The notes under the pieces: generated by a model
The model's input: only the letters and a program-made list of their open reading frames with translations
Told to the model about the DNA's origin: nothing
Database searches by the model: none
From: JBOGXB01 sp050694215
GTDB taxonomy: Bacteria; Actinomycetota; CADDZG01; WHSQ01
Reading direction: 5' to 3'
Length of the DNA stretch: 23,201 nucleotides
NCBI GenBank assembly: GCA_050694215.1
Contig: JBOGXB010000029.1
Span: 1 to 23,201, forward strand
Program-made: the position numbers and the translations under genes
Shown here: piece after piece, positions 6,544 to 13,872 of the stretch
Numbering within the stretch: the first letter of the stretch is position 1
How the letters are laid out: each line of letters starts with the position of its first letter

Positions 6544-7386
6544 TTAGAAGGGGGGGCCGCCGCGGAGGCGGGCGATCCGATCCTGCGTCGGAGGGTGAGA
6601 GGAGAACATCTTCGCGAACGAGATCTTTCGCCCCGTCAACGGATTCACTATGAAAGCATGTGCGTGGGCAGGATCGATATTCATCGGAACGCGGCGCGCC
6701 GCGACCTCCATCTTCTCGAGCGCCCGGGCCAGCGGCTCGCCGTTTCCAATAAGCGACGCGCCGGTCCTGTCGGCTTCGAACTCTCGGGACCTCGACAACG
6801 CCATCTGCAACAGAATGGCGGCGAGCGGGGCGAGGAACATCAGCAGCAGCGCGCTGAAGGGGTTGCCCCCGTCGTCGTCGTCGCCACCGCCGAAGAAGAG
6901 GCCGAACTGCGCGATATAGGTGATGCCCGTCGCGATCGCGGCAGCAACCGAGCCGATCAGGATGTCGCGATTCCTCACGTGACCGAGCTCGTGTGCGAGC
7001 ACACCCCGGAGCTCGTCCTCGGTGAGTAGGCGGGTGATGCCCTCGGTGACCGCGACCGCGGCGTGCCTGTCGTTTCGGCCCGTGGCGAACGCGTTCGGCT
7101 GCTCGCTGGGGATCACGTAGAGCTTCGGCATAGGCATCCCGTGTGCCATCGTTAGCTCTCGCACGATGCGGTAGAGACCGGGCGCCTGTTCTTCACTCAC
7201 CGGTTTGGCTCGGGAGGCGCGGATGGCAAGCTTGTCGCTGAACCAGTAGGAGCCGCCGACGATCGCGAGGCCAAGGGCGAGCCCGATGAAGGGTCCGTTG
7301 TCCCCGAAGAACGTTCGCCCGACGAGCACCAGCAGGCCGCCGATAGCCGCCAGGAGGACATAGGTCTTGAACACGTTCTTGTTCAT
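6544..7386 (-). CDS. htpX: Zinc metalloprotease HtpX (M48B)
   Basis: A membrane-bound quality-control protease that cuts damaged or misfolded inner-membrane proteins. It is 280 aa from the ATG at 7386, the usual HtpX length. Two N-terminal transmembrane helices (about 8-23 and 29-50) are followed by the conserved block PKLYVIPSEQPNAFATGRN, the zinc motif HELGH (His132, Glu133, His136) and a third ligand Glu202 in SREFEAD. Two more hydrophobic segments lie at about 143-166 and 178-195, split by a Gly/Asp-rich loop. The end has SSHPPTQDRIARL, the family tail. The frame stays open 38 codons further upstream, but that region belongs to the divergent gene. No Shine-Dalgarno precedes the ATG; a CATAAT box 6 nt upstream points to a leaderless transcript. 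Confidence 0.95.
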   Translation of the reverse strand: MNKNVFKTYVLLAAIGGLLVLVGRTFFGDNGPFIGLALGLAIVGGSYWFSDKLAIRASRAKPVSEEQAPGLYRIVRELTMAHGMPMPKLYVIPSEQPNAFATGRNDRHAAVAVTEGITRLLTEDELRGVLAHELGHVRNRDILIGSVAAAIATGITYIAQFGLFFGGGDDDDGGNPFSALLLMFLAPLAAILLQMALSRSREFEADRTGASLIGNGEPLARALEKMEVAARRVPMNIDPAHAHAFIVNPLTGRKISFAKMFSSHPPTQDRIARLRGGPPF

Positions 7387-7391
7387 ATGAG

Positions 7392-7398
7392 CATTATG
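7392..7398. promoter_or_regulatory. Overlapping divergent -10 boxes of htpX and the dgcA-like gene
   Basis: On the - strand, CATAAT (7398-7393) lies 6 nt before the htpX ATG. On the + strand, CATTAT (7392-7397) lies 5 nt before the GTG at 7403. The two starts are 16 bp apart, so both -10 boxes must share these bases and each -35 must lie inside the other gene. The - strand box is the better match. Confidence 0.45.
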
Positions 7399-7402
7399 GC
7401 CG

Positions 7403-8416
7403 GTGGCTATGGATAGGTGGTCGCTCGAGACCGAGATCGTCGAGCTGGAGCTCACCCAGCCCTTCGTCATCGCACGCGAGACGTGGGACGTGGCCCGCAA
7501 TGTCTTCGTCCACCTGCACTACCAGGACGGGACACGGGGCATCGGCGAGGTGTGCCCGGACGAGAGATGGGCCGAGACACCCGGCTCGGTCACTGCCGAG
7601 CTGGAGAAGGCCGACCTCGAACACCTTGCCGGACCACACGATCTCGAGGGGGTGCTCGACGTGCTACCGGCCGGATCGGCTCGTTGCGCGCTCGACATCG
7701 CTCTGCACGATCTCGCGGCCAAGAGCGCCGGTATCTCAGTCGCAGCGCTCATCGGCGCCGGCGGACGGCCCCTCCCGCCTACGTCGGTGACGCTCTCGAT
7801 CCAGTCTCCCGAGGAGATGGTCGAGCGAGCGCGTCGCTACTCCGATCATCCGATCCTCAAGATGAAGGTCGGATTCGACGGTGACGTCGATGCCCTCGCG
7901 GCAGTGCGCTCGGTGTTTGGCGGACAGATCCGGGTCGATACGAACGAGGGGTGGGACGTTCCCACTGCGATCGAGCGCCTCCGGCAGATGGAGCGCTTCG
8001 ACGTCGAGTTGTGCGAGCAACCCATCCACGCCGGCGATCTCGACGGGTTGAGTGAGGTCACGTCGAGCACATCGATCCCGATCTACGCGGACGAGGATGT
8101 GTGTACCTCAGCGGATGTGGCGCGGCTCGCAGGAGGTGTGGACGGAGTCAATCTGAAGCTGCGGAAGACCGGAGGCATCCGCGAGATGCTTCGGGCGATC
8201 GCCACGGCCCGAGCTCACGGCTTGGGCGTGATGCTTGGATGTGACCTCGACTCTGGGGTCGCCGCGACGGCGCAGGCTTCGATCGCCGCGCTGGTCGACA
8301 AGGCGGACATCGACGGTCCGCTCCTGCTGGCACACGACCCCCATCCGGGTGTCGCCTACGAGAGAGGAAGGGTCACGTTGCCTCCCGGGCCCGGCCTCGG
8401 CGTGAGGTCGCGATGA
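7403..8416 (+). CDS. dgcA: Enolase-superfamily racemase/epimerase, probable N-acetyl-D-glutamate racemase
   Basis: A 337-aa member of the muconate-lactonizing/dipeptide-epimerase branch of the enolase superfamily. These enzymes move a proton next to a carboxylate using two lysines and Mg2+. Visible catalytic residues are the KxK pair Lys153/Lys155 (ILKMKVG), metal ligands Asp179 (RVDTNEGW), Glu205 (LCEQP) and Asp230 (YADED), and opposing base Lys252 (NLKLRKTGG). The classical annotation would be L-Ala-D/L-Glu epimerase (YkfB/YcjG). However, the next gene is DUF1611 and overlaps it by 4 bp, and this pair is known as DgcA-DgcN, which turns D-Glu into N-acetyl-L-Glu through N-acetyl-D-Glu. I prefer that reading. 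The GTG at 7403 and an ATG at 7409 are both possible starts; the GTG fits a leaderless promoter. Confidence 0.75.
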   Translation: MAMDRWSLETEIVELELTQPFVIARETWDVARNVFVHLHYQDGTRGIGEVCPDERWAETPGSVTAELEKADLEHLAGPHDLEGVLDVLPAGSARCALDIALHDLAAKSAGISVAALIGAGGRPLPPTSVTLSIQSPEEMVERARRYSDHPILKMKVGFDGDVDALAAVRSVFGGQIRVDTNEGWDVPTAIERLRQMERFDVELCEQPIHAGDLDGLSEVTSSTSIPIYADEDVCTSADVARLAGGVDGVNLKLRKTGGIREMLRAIATARAHGLGVMLGCDLDSGVAATAQASIAALVDKADIDGPLLLAHDPHPGVAYERGRVTLPPGPGLGVRSR

Positions 8417-9483
8417 GCGACCGGGCCTGGTTGATCCTGACGGACGGTTACCTCACAACCAGGAACGCCAAGACCGCTCACGGCGTGATCCAGTACGCAC
8501 CAGATCGCATCGCCGCGGTGCTGGACGGCGAGCACGCAGGGCGCGATGTCGGAGACGTCCTGCCCCGTCTCGGGCGACGCGTACCCATAGTCGGCTCCCT
8601 CGAGGAAGCGCTTTCGTACGAGCCGACATCGCTGCTCCTCGGCGTCGCGACTCCCGGCGGATGGATGCCGGAGCACTGGCGCACTTTGATGATCGAGGCG
8701 ATCACCTCAGGGCTAGAGATCGTGAATGGTCTCCACACGTTCCTGAAGGACGACCCGGAGCTCGTGCGCCTGGCTGAGGCCCACGGCGTGAGATTGTGGG
8801 ACGTTCGCGACCCGCCAACCGACATCCCTCTGTTCTCGGGCAAGAGCCTGGTGATTCCACAATCGGTCGTCCTCACCGTCGGCAGCGACTGCGCGGTGGG
8901 CAAGAAGACCGCAGCCCTCGAGCTGACGAAGGCGGGGAACGCGGCAGGACGCAAGTGCGAGTTCGTCGCCACGGGCCAGACGGGAATCCTGATCGCGGGA
9001 AGAGGCATCGCGGTCGACCGCGTCATCTCGGATTTCCTCTCGGGCGCGGCGGAGAAGCTCGTGTGCGAGGCCGACCCCGGCTCTGAGGTGCTCATCGTGG
9101 AGGGACAGGGTGGCATGTGGCACCCCGCGTATGCATCCGTCACCCTGGGATTGCTACACGGCTGCGCTCCGCACGCGCTCGTGCTGTGTCATCAGGCTGG
9201 CCGCACTGCGATCGAGGAGCCTCCGTACACGAAGCTCCCGCCTCTATCCGAGATGGTTTCCGCGTACGAGCAAGCGGCCTCACTTCTCAGACCGGCGAAG
9301 GTGGCGTGCGTGACGGTGAATTGCCAGGATCTCGACGACGACGTCGCCCGCGCCGAGCTCGAGCGCATCGAGGACTCGACCGGGCTGCCGGCCGGAGATG
9401 TGCTGAGAGGCGACGCTCCCAAGCTGTGGGAGGCGGCTGCCGCCAACCTTCCCCAGCCCTCCGGCTCCCTCGGGGAAAACTGA
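8413..9483 (+). CDS. dgcN: DUF1611 protein, probable D-glutamate N-acetyltransferase DgcN
   Basis: A 356-aa COG3367/DUF1611 protein. The N-terminal Rossmann-like domain (1-145) has the conserved GVATPGGWMPEHWR and IVNGLHTFL. The C-terminal domain starts with a P-loop, GSDCAVGKKTAALEL (about 157-171), followed by FVATGQTGILIAGRGIAVDRVISDFLSG and VEGQGGMWHPAY, both family signatures. Members were long unannotated. In marine bacteria the protein next to DgcA acetylates D-glutamate as the first step of its breakdown. Here the ATGA overlap with the upstream racemase (8413-8416) indicates translational coupling and a shared pathway, perhaps recycling D-Glu from peptidoglycan. The P-loop argues for nucleotide or phosphate binding; I cannot tell from sequence whether CoA sits there. 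A weak hairpin follows the stop. Confidence 0.78.
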   Translation: MSDRAWLILTDGYLTTRNAKTAHGVIQYAPDRIAAVLDGEHAGRDVGDVLPRLGRRVPIVGSLEEALSYEPTSLLLGVATPGGWMPEHWRTLMIEAITSGLEIVNGLHTFLKDDPELVRLAEAHGVRLWDVRDPPTDIPLFSGKSLVIPQSVVLTVGSDCAVGKKTAALELTKAGNAAGRKCEFVATGQTGILIAGRGIAVDRVISDFLSGAAEKLVCEADPGSEVLIVEGQGGMWHPAYASVTLGLLHGCAPHALVLCHQAGRTAIEEPPYTKLPPLSEMVSAYEQAASLLRPAKVACVTVNCQDLDDDVARAELERIEDSTGLPAGDVLRGDAPKLWEAAAANLPQPSGSLGEN

Positions 9484-9490
9484 GCGCGGG

Positions 9491-9511
9491 AGACCACCTC
9501 CTGCGTGGTTT
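9491..9511 (+). terminator. Weak terminator-like hairpin after dgcN
   Basis: ACCAC (9493-9497), loop CTCCTGC, GTGGT (9505-9509), running into TTTC. Pairing can extend by A-T and G-T pairs to 7 bp. It lies 9 nt after the stop, between convergent genes. Confidence 0.4.
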
Positions 9512-9552
9512 TCGGGGCGCGGAAGTGACCCCGGCGGTCGGCCCGGTGCTCG

Positions 9553-10188
9553 TTACGCTGGGTAGCCCTCGGTGGCCGAGCGGTAGACGCCCAGAGCGAG
9601 TCGCCACGTCGCGAGCCGAGCCGCTGCCACTCTGAAGACCACCACCGAGGCCAGAGCGTTTCCGGCCCCCAGCCCCGCCTGCTCCCAGCCCACCGAGAAG
9701 CTGGCGAGCACCGCGTCGATGACGAAGTAGGCGGCGGAGAAGGCGAAGACCGCACCGAGGACGAACATGGCGGCCGGCCCCCACACCCAGAAGAGGGCGA
9801 AGCGGCTCTGCATCGGCCTTGGACAGGCTTCGAGGGCGTTAACGGCTCCCTCGAATGCGGGTTCGTCGCTGAAGACACGGTGCGCGGGCTCGCGGAGGCG
9901 GCGAATCGCCCACACGATCTCCCGCCGCCGGATGAACGCAAACATCCCGCACAACGCGACGATGCCGATCAGCGCAAACGACGGCAGCCCGCTACGGAAG
10001 GCCGTCGCGCCGGGGGAGCCGAAGCGACTGGGCGCGAGGGTGCCGATCACGCCCAGCAACAGGACACCGACGAGGAAAGAGTTCACGAACAGGATCCCGG
10101 CGCGGTTCCATCCGTGTAGGCGACTCGGGCGCGACGAGCGGATCCACCTCGTTGCATCCGAATAAGCGCGGCGCGCGGCGATCACCAT
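9553..10188 (-). CDS. Four-helix integral membrane protein, unknown function
   Basis: I do not recognise a family. From the ATG at 10188 the protein has 211 residues: a basic N-terminus (RRAYSDATRWIRSSRPSRLHGWNR) and hydrophobic segments at about 30-52, 69-86, 131-160 and 171-190. Between helices 2 and 3 lies a cytoplasmic stretch with FIRRREIVWAIRRLREPAHRVF. The frame continues upstream to 10845, but that extension is antisense to the ABC ATPase, whose motifs are unmistakable, so it is discarded. A TAGTGT box 7 nt upstream and the lack of a Shine-Dalgarno suggest a leaderless message. It is divergent from the ABC exporter operon with 45 bp between starts, so the two may share regulation, but no functional link is proven. 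Confidence 0.65.
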   Translation of the reverse strand: MVIAARRAYSDATRWIRSSRPSRLHGWNRAGILFVNSFLVGVLLLGVIGTLAPSRFGSPGATAFRSGLPSFALIGIVALCGMFAFIRRREIVWAIRRLREPAHRVFSDEPAFEGAVNALEACPRPMQSRFALFWVWGPAAMFVLGAVFAFSAAYFVIDAVLASFSVGWEQAGLGAGNALASVVVFRVAAARLATWRLALGVYRSATEGYPA

Positions 10189-10195
10189 GCACGCG

Positions 10196-10201
10196 ACACT
10201 A
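10196..10201 (-). promoter_or_regulatory. Predicted -10 box of the four-helix membrane protein gene
   Basis: TAGTGT on the - strand, followed by 7 nt and the ATG at 10188. No clear -35 was found. Confidence 0.4.
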
Positions 10202-10233
10202 GCTGCGCGAGAGCACGAAGGGAGCTCTAGACC

Positions 10234-11205
10234 GTGGGCGTTGTCGAAGCTCGTGATCTGAGAAGGATCTACCGGACCACGACCGGCGTCTTGAGGCGTC
10301 GAGCCGTCGAGGTCGAGGCGGTGCGTGGCATCAGCTTCGATATAGAGGAGGGAGAGCTCTTCGGGCTCTTGGGGCCGAACGGCGCCGGCAAGACCACGAC
10401 CATCAAGATGCTGATCACGCTGTTGATCCCGACGTCGGGTACGGCCAGCGTCCTCGGACACGACGTCGTGAAGGAGCCGCGTGAGGTGAGGGCGCGGATC
10501 GGCTACGTCTTCGGTGGAGAACGCGGACTCTACGAGCGTCTCTCCGCCCTCGACAACCTGCGTTACTTCTCCGAGCTCTACGGCGTCGCTCCCCACGTGC
10601 AGAAGAAGAGGATCGGCTACCTCCTCGAGCTGGTCGGACTGACCGGGCGAGAGAACGAGCGAGTCGAGGGTTACTCGCGCGGCATGCGTCAGCGCCTTCA
10701 CATCGCTCGAGGTCTCTTGCACGATCCGCCGGTCGTCTTCCTGGACGAGCCCACGATCGGAGTCGATCCCGTGGGCGCGCGCGAGCTGCGGGCCACGATC
10801 GCGTCGCTGGCCGAGTCCGGGAAGACGGTGCTGCTGACAACCCATTGCATGTTCGAGGCCGATGCTCTATGCGATCGCATCGCTGTCATCTCAGAAGGCC
10901 TGTTAGTGGCCTCGGGAACGCCTCGAACTCTGAAGTCCGCCGTTGCAGATCGGACGGTGATCGAGATCGAGGCATTCGGTGTGGCGGAAGAAACGATCTC
11001 CCGTATGAGGGCAATGGAGGGAGTCACGGCCCTCTCGGTCGAGGAGCGAGACCAGGCACAGGTGCTGCTCGTCCAGTCTCCCGATGGATTGGAGATCACC
11101 CACACGCTGCTCGCTCATCTCGAGGGCGCGCGCGTGGGGCGAGTCATCACGCGCGAGCCAACGCTCGAGGATGCCTACGTGGCCCTCGTCTCGGAGCCGA
11201 GTTGA
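10234..11205 (+). CDS. ABC-2 exporter, ATP-binding subunit
   Basis: A 323-aa DrrA/CcmA-type ATPase that powers the two permeases encoded next. Motifs: Walker A GPNGAGKT (47-54), ABC signature YSRGMRQR (147-154), Walker B VVFLDEPT (167-174), and switch His204 in TTHCM. At the Q-loop the sequence reads YVFGGERGLYERLS with no Gln in the usual place; I believe this GG-RGLY form recurs in a subset of exporter ATPases, so it is probably not damage. A C-terminal extension from about 230 resembles the domain often found in DrrA-like proteins. The GTG start has AAGGGAG 9 nt upstream. The stop overlaps the TTG start of the next gene (TTGA). The three-gene order ATPase-permease-permease is typical for lipid, polymer or drug export; the substrate is unknown. 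Confidence 0.93.
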   Translation: MGVVEARDLRRIYRTTTGVLRRRAVEVEAVRGISFDIEEGELFGLLGPNGAGKTTTIKMLITLLIPTSGTASVLGHDVVKEPREVRARIGYVFGGERGLYERLSALDNLRYFSELYGVAPHVQKKRIGYLLELVGLTGRENERVEGYSRGMRQRLHIARGLLHDPPVVFLDEPTIGVDPVGARELRATIASLAESGKTVLLTTHCMFEADALCDRIAVISEGLLVASGTPRTLKSAVADRTVIEIEAFGVAEETISRMRAMEGVTALSVEERDQAQVLLVQSPDGLEITHTLLAHLEGARVGRVITREPTLEDAYVALVSEPS

Positions 11206-11990
11206 ACCGCACGCCGGCTGCGCGCGTAGCACGCCTGCTCATAGCCGGATGGTTGTTCCACATGAAGAGCTTGACGCTGTCCGGCTTCTTCATGCTGACG
11301 ACCGCGATCCAGCCAGTGATCTTCGCCACGATCGCCTTCTTCATGTTCCGCGCGGGTCGACGGGAGGAGACGTTGCTCTATGCCGCTCTCGGCGCCGGCC
11401 TCATGGGCATCTGGTCGTCGACGCTGTTCGGTTCTGGTGGAGCCATCCAGTGGCAGCGCTGGGAGGGAACACTCGAGTGCATCGTCGTGGCCCCTGCTCC
11501 CTTCATTCTCGTCCTCCTGCCTCTCACGGTCGCAACGGCCAGCATCGGTCTCTATTCGGTCGTCGCAACCTTGTTGTGGGGCGGATTGCTGTTCGACGTT
11601 CCACTAGATATCGCGCATCCCTTGTTGTTCGTTGTGGCCCTGCCGGCAACGGTGCTGTCGCTGGGTCTCTTGGGCCTGGTGCTCGCAAGCACGTTCGTCT
11701 TGTACAGGCACGCGAACGCGTTGTCGAATCTGCTCGAGTACCCCGTGTGGTTGGTCACCGGCCTGCTCGTTCCGGTTTCGTTGCTCCCGGGGTGGGCCGA
11801 GCCGATTAGCTGGGTGCTCGCCCCGACCTGGGGCGTGAGGGCCGTCCGAGAGAGCGCGATCGGGGGCGACCCTGCATTTGCGATAGCTATGACGGTGGTG
11901 CTCGGGCTCGTCTATCTCGTGATCGGTTTCTTCACCCTGCGCTACTTCGAAAGACTGGCCCGCGAGCAGGCGACGCTGGCGCTGTCGTGA
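11202..11990 (+). CDS. ABC-2 exporter, first permease subunit
   Basis: A 262-aa membrane protein with six predicted helices in the ABC-2 pattern: a short amphipathic N-terminus, a helix at GFFMLTTAIQPVIFATIAFFMF, and then a connector with WQRWEGTLECIVVAP, the conserved loop that contacts the ATPase. A hydrophobic run with LEYPVWLVTGLLVPVSLLPGW corresponds to the family's FPVSxLPxW region. The frame is open far upstream inside the ATPase gene, but the TTG at 11202 overlaps the ATPase stop (TTGA) and has GGAG 5 nt before it, so I take it as the start; an ATG at 11262 would lose the N-terminal helix. It ends in a GTGA overlap with the second permease, so all three genes are translationally coupled. 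Confidence 0.85.
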   Translation: MNRTPAARVARLLIAGWLFHMKSLTLSGFFMLTTAIQPVIFATIAFFMFRAGRREETLLYAALGAGLMGIWSSTLFGSGGAIQWQRWEGTLECIVVAPAPFILVLLPLTVATASIGLYSVVATLLWGGLLFDVPLDIAHPLLFVVALPATVLSLGLLGLVLASTFVLYRHANALSNLLEYPVWLVTGLLVPVSLLPGWAEPISWVLAPTWGVRAVRESAIGGDPAFAIAMTVVLGLVYLVIGFFTLRYFERLAREQATLALS

Positions 11991-12772
11991 CCTCGCTGAG
12001 AGTCTTCTGGATCGGCGGCATCATCGCCTACCGGGCTCTGTTCAACTGGGTGCGGGCCGACATCTACATCCCGACGATGCTGGGGAGCCCTCTGTTCCAG
12101 ATTCTCTTCTTCGTCTACCTCGGACGGTTCAGCGGCGTGCGGGACGATTCTTTCTTCCTGGTCGGCAACGCGGTGCAGGTGTGCGCGATGTCGAGTATTT
12201 ACGGCGCCACGATGGCGATCGCTAACGAGCGCTATTTCGGCACTCTCCCCTCGGTGCTGGCCACACCGGCCAACCGCATGGCCCTGTTCTTGGGCCGCGC
12301 CGTTCCGTTCATCGCCAACGGGCTGGTCATCTCGGTGTGGGGCTTTGCGATTGGGGTGGTCCTGCTCGACTTCCGCCCCGCAGCGGGGAGCATCCCGGCC
12401 CTCGCGGTCACCGTCGTGGTCACCGTCGTCTCCTGCACGGGGTTCGGGCTTCTGCTGGGCTCGATCGGGCTTCGGGCGAGGGATGTCTTCTTCTCCGCCA
12501 ACCTCGCCTACTACGTCATGCTCGTCTTCTGCGGGATCAACGTCCCGCTGTCGTCACTTCCCGCTTGGATGGAGTTCGTCGGCAGGCTCCTCCCCCTGAC
12601 CCACGGGGTGATCGCGGCCCGCCGTATCGCAGCCGGAGCCTCACTGTCGTCGGTAGGCGGCCTCGTCGTAAACGAGGTCGCCATCGGCGCGGCCTACCTC
12701 GGTCTCGCCTACCTCCTATTTCGATTCTTCGAGGAGCAAGGGCGGCGGAGCGCCACGCTCGAGACTCACTAG
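11987..12772 (+). CDS. ABC-2 exporter, second permease subunit
   Basis: A 261-aa partner permease with the same layout: the coupling region reads ANERYFGTLPSVLATPANRMALF and the late motif is INVPLSSLPAWMEFVGRLLPLTHGV, the ABC-2 LPxW...LPLTH signature. About six hydrophobic segments are visible. The GTG start overlaps the preceding stop (GTGA, 11987-11990). The two permeases differ clearly in sequence, so the exporter is probably a heterodimer with two copies of the ATPase. The C-terminus ends in a basic cytoplasmic tail (EEQGRRSATLETH). No terminator is evident in the 98 bp before the next gene. Confidence 0.87.
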   Translation: MTSLRVFWIGGIIAYRALFNWVRADIYIPTMLGSPLFQILFFVYLGRFSGVRDDSFFLVGNAVQVCAMSSIYGATMAIANERYFGTLPSVLATPANRMALFLGRAVPFIANGLVISVWGFAIGVVLLDFRPAAGSIPALAVTVVVTVVSCTGFGLLLGSIGLRARDVFFSANLAYYVMLVFCGINVPLSSLPAWMEFVGRLLPLTHGVIAARRIAAGASLSSVGGLVVNEVAIGAAYLGLAYLLFRFFEEQGRRSATLETH

Positions 12773-12806
12773 GGTGCACCGACCATCAGACGTGGAGGGC
12801 TCGACT

Positions 12807-12812
12807 TACGAT
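12807..12812 (+). promoter_or_regulatory. Candidate -10 box upstream of the second EamA gene
   Basis: TACGAT fits TANNNT and lies in the gap between the ABC operon and the EamA gene, about 58 nt before the ATG at 12871. No good -35 was found. An in-frame TTG at 12817 sits 4 nt after it and could be an alternative start. Confidence 0.3.
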
Positions 12813-12870
12813 CCTTTTGAATCTCGAGGCGTCCGAAATAGGTCCCGGCCCGGCCCGGTTGCCGCTTGAC

Positions 12871-13845
12871 ATGGAGCAAGCGAAGAGCGCGAAGGCCACG
12901 TCGCCACCGGGCTGGCTCGTGTGGGCGGCCCTCTGGGTCGTCTACATCGTGTGGGGATCGACCTACCTGGCCATCCGGATAACGGTGGAGACCCTCCCGC
13001 CCCTGCTCGCCGGGGGAGCACGCTTCATCCTGGCGGGGCTCATCCTTTATACGTTTCTCCTCGCCAGGCGAGGCCGGGCCGGTGTGCGCATAACCAGGGG
13101 TGAGCTCGCCGGATCCGCTCTCGTCGGGACTGCGTTGCTGCTCGGCGGCAACGGGCTGGTCATGCTCGCGGAGCGGGACGTGTCATCGAGTCTCGCGGCT
13201 CTGCTGATCTCGGCCGTACCTCTTTGGGTCGTTCTGTTCCGCTACGTGACCGGCGAGAAGGTGCAAGCCGGGACGCTGACGGGGGTGCTCGTTGGTTTCG
13301 TGGGAGTCGCGATCCTCGTCATGCCCGGTGGCTCGGGGGGCGACGTCCTCGGTGCGCTCGTTGTCGTGGCTGCCTCCTTCCTGTGGGCTACCGGATCGTT
13401 CCTGTCCAAGAAGGTCTCGCTCCCCAGGGACCCGTTCTTGTCGACTGCGGTGCAGATGCTCTGCGGAGGAGTGTCCCTATCCGTTGCCGGATTGCTCGGT
13501 GGTGAGGGAGGTTTCGATCTCGCCGGTTATTCGACCGACTCGTTGCTCGCGCTCGGTTACCTCGTCGTCGCCGGCTCACTGCTCGCCTTTACCGCATACG
13601 TGTGGCTCCTTCAGAACGCGCCGATCTCGAAGGTCGCGACCTATGCATACGTCAACCCTGTGATTGCCATCTTTCTAGGGTGGGCAATTCTGTCGGAGAG
13701 GATCACCCCGGTGGTCTTGGTGGGAGCTGCCATCATCGTGACGTCTGTTGCCTTCATCGTTCGCAAAGAGTCCAAGCCGGAGATCGAAGAGGACAAGACC
13801 GAGACTGCTACTTCCCCCGCGTTCGCAGGCGCGGACGCGAAGTAA
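12871..13845 (+). CDS. EamA/DMT-family exporter (YedA-like)
   Basis: A 324-aa ten-helix transporter with two EamA repeats. Helix 1 has the motif AALWVVYIVWGSTYLAIRI followed by LPPLLAGGARFILAG, typical of the YedA/RhaT-like group. Repeat 1 ends with ERDVSSSLAALLISAVPLWVVLF, and repeat 2 shows the matching NAPISKVATYAYVNPVIAIFLGWAILSE. The C-terminal 25 residues are acidic and polar (KPEIEEDKTETATS) and probably cytoplasmic. It differs from the EamA protein at 3466 and is not a recent duplicate. The frame is open upstream into the ABC permease; the ATG at 12871 is the natural start, although it lacks a Shine-Dalgarno, and TTG codons at 12817 and 12859 are possible. Substrate unknown. Confidence 0.87.
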   Translation: MEQAKSAKATSPPGWLVWAALWVVYIVWGSTYLAIRITVETLPPLLAGGARFILAGLILYTFLLARRGRAGVRITRGELAGSALVGTALLLGGNGLVMLAERDVSSSLAALLISAVPLWVVLFRYVTGEKVQAGTLTGVLVGFVGVAILVMPGGSGGDVLGALVVVAASFLWATGSFLSKKVSLPRDPFLSTAVQMLCGGVSLSVAGLLGGEGGFDLAGYSTDSLLALGYLVVAGSLLAFTAYVWLLQNAPISKVATYAYVNPVIAIFLGWAILSERITPVVLVGAAIIVTSVAFIVRKESKPEIEEDKTETATSPAFAGADAK

Positions 13846-13860
13846 CCGCTGCCCGTTTAA

Positions 13861-13866
13861 TAACCT
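13861..13866 (+). promoter_or_regulatory. Predicted -10 box for leaderless transcription of the transglycosylase gene
   Basis: TAACCT followed by exactly 6 nt and the ATG at 13873. A TTTAAT overlaps it upstream. There is no Shine-Dalgarno. Confidence 0.4.
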
Positions 13867-13872
13867 CTCGTT

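Noticed and set aside
7086..7097. CGAACGCGTTCG as a second SOS box
   Set aside because: The half-sites are 2 bp apart, not 4, and it lies inside the htpX coding sequence.
9568..9600. tRNA-like stretch GGTGGCCGAGCGGTAGACGC
   Set aside because: It resembles a Ser/Leu tRNA D-arm, but I found no acceptor stem, anticodon arm or T-arm around it, and it lies in the 3' coding end of the membrane protein.
10189..10845. N-terminal extension of the four-helix membrane protein to 430 aa
   Set aside because: The extension is antisense to the ABC ATPase and has no recognisable domain; a good -10 box lies just upstream of the ATG at 10188.
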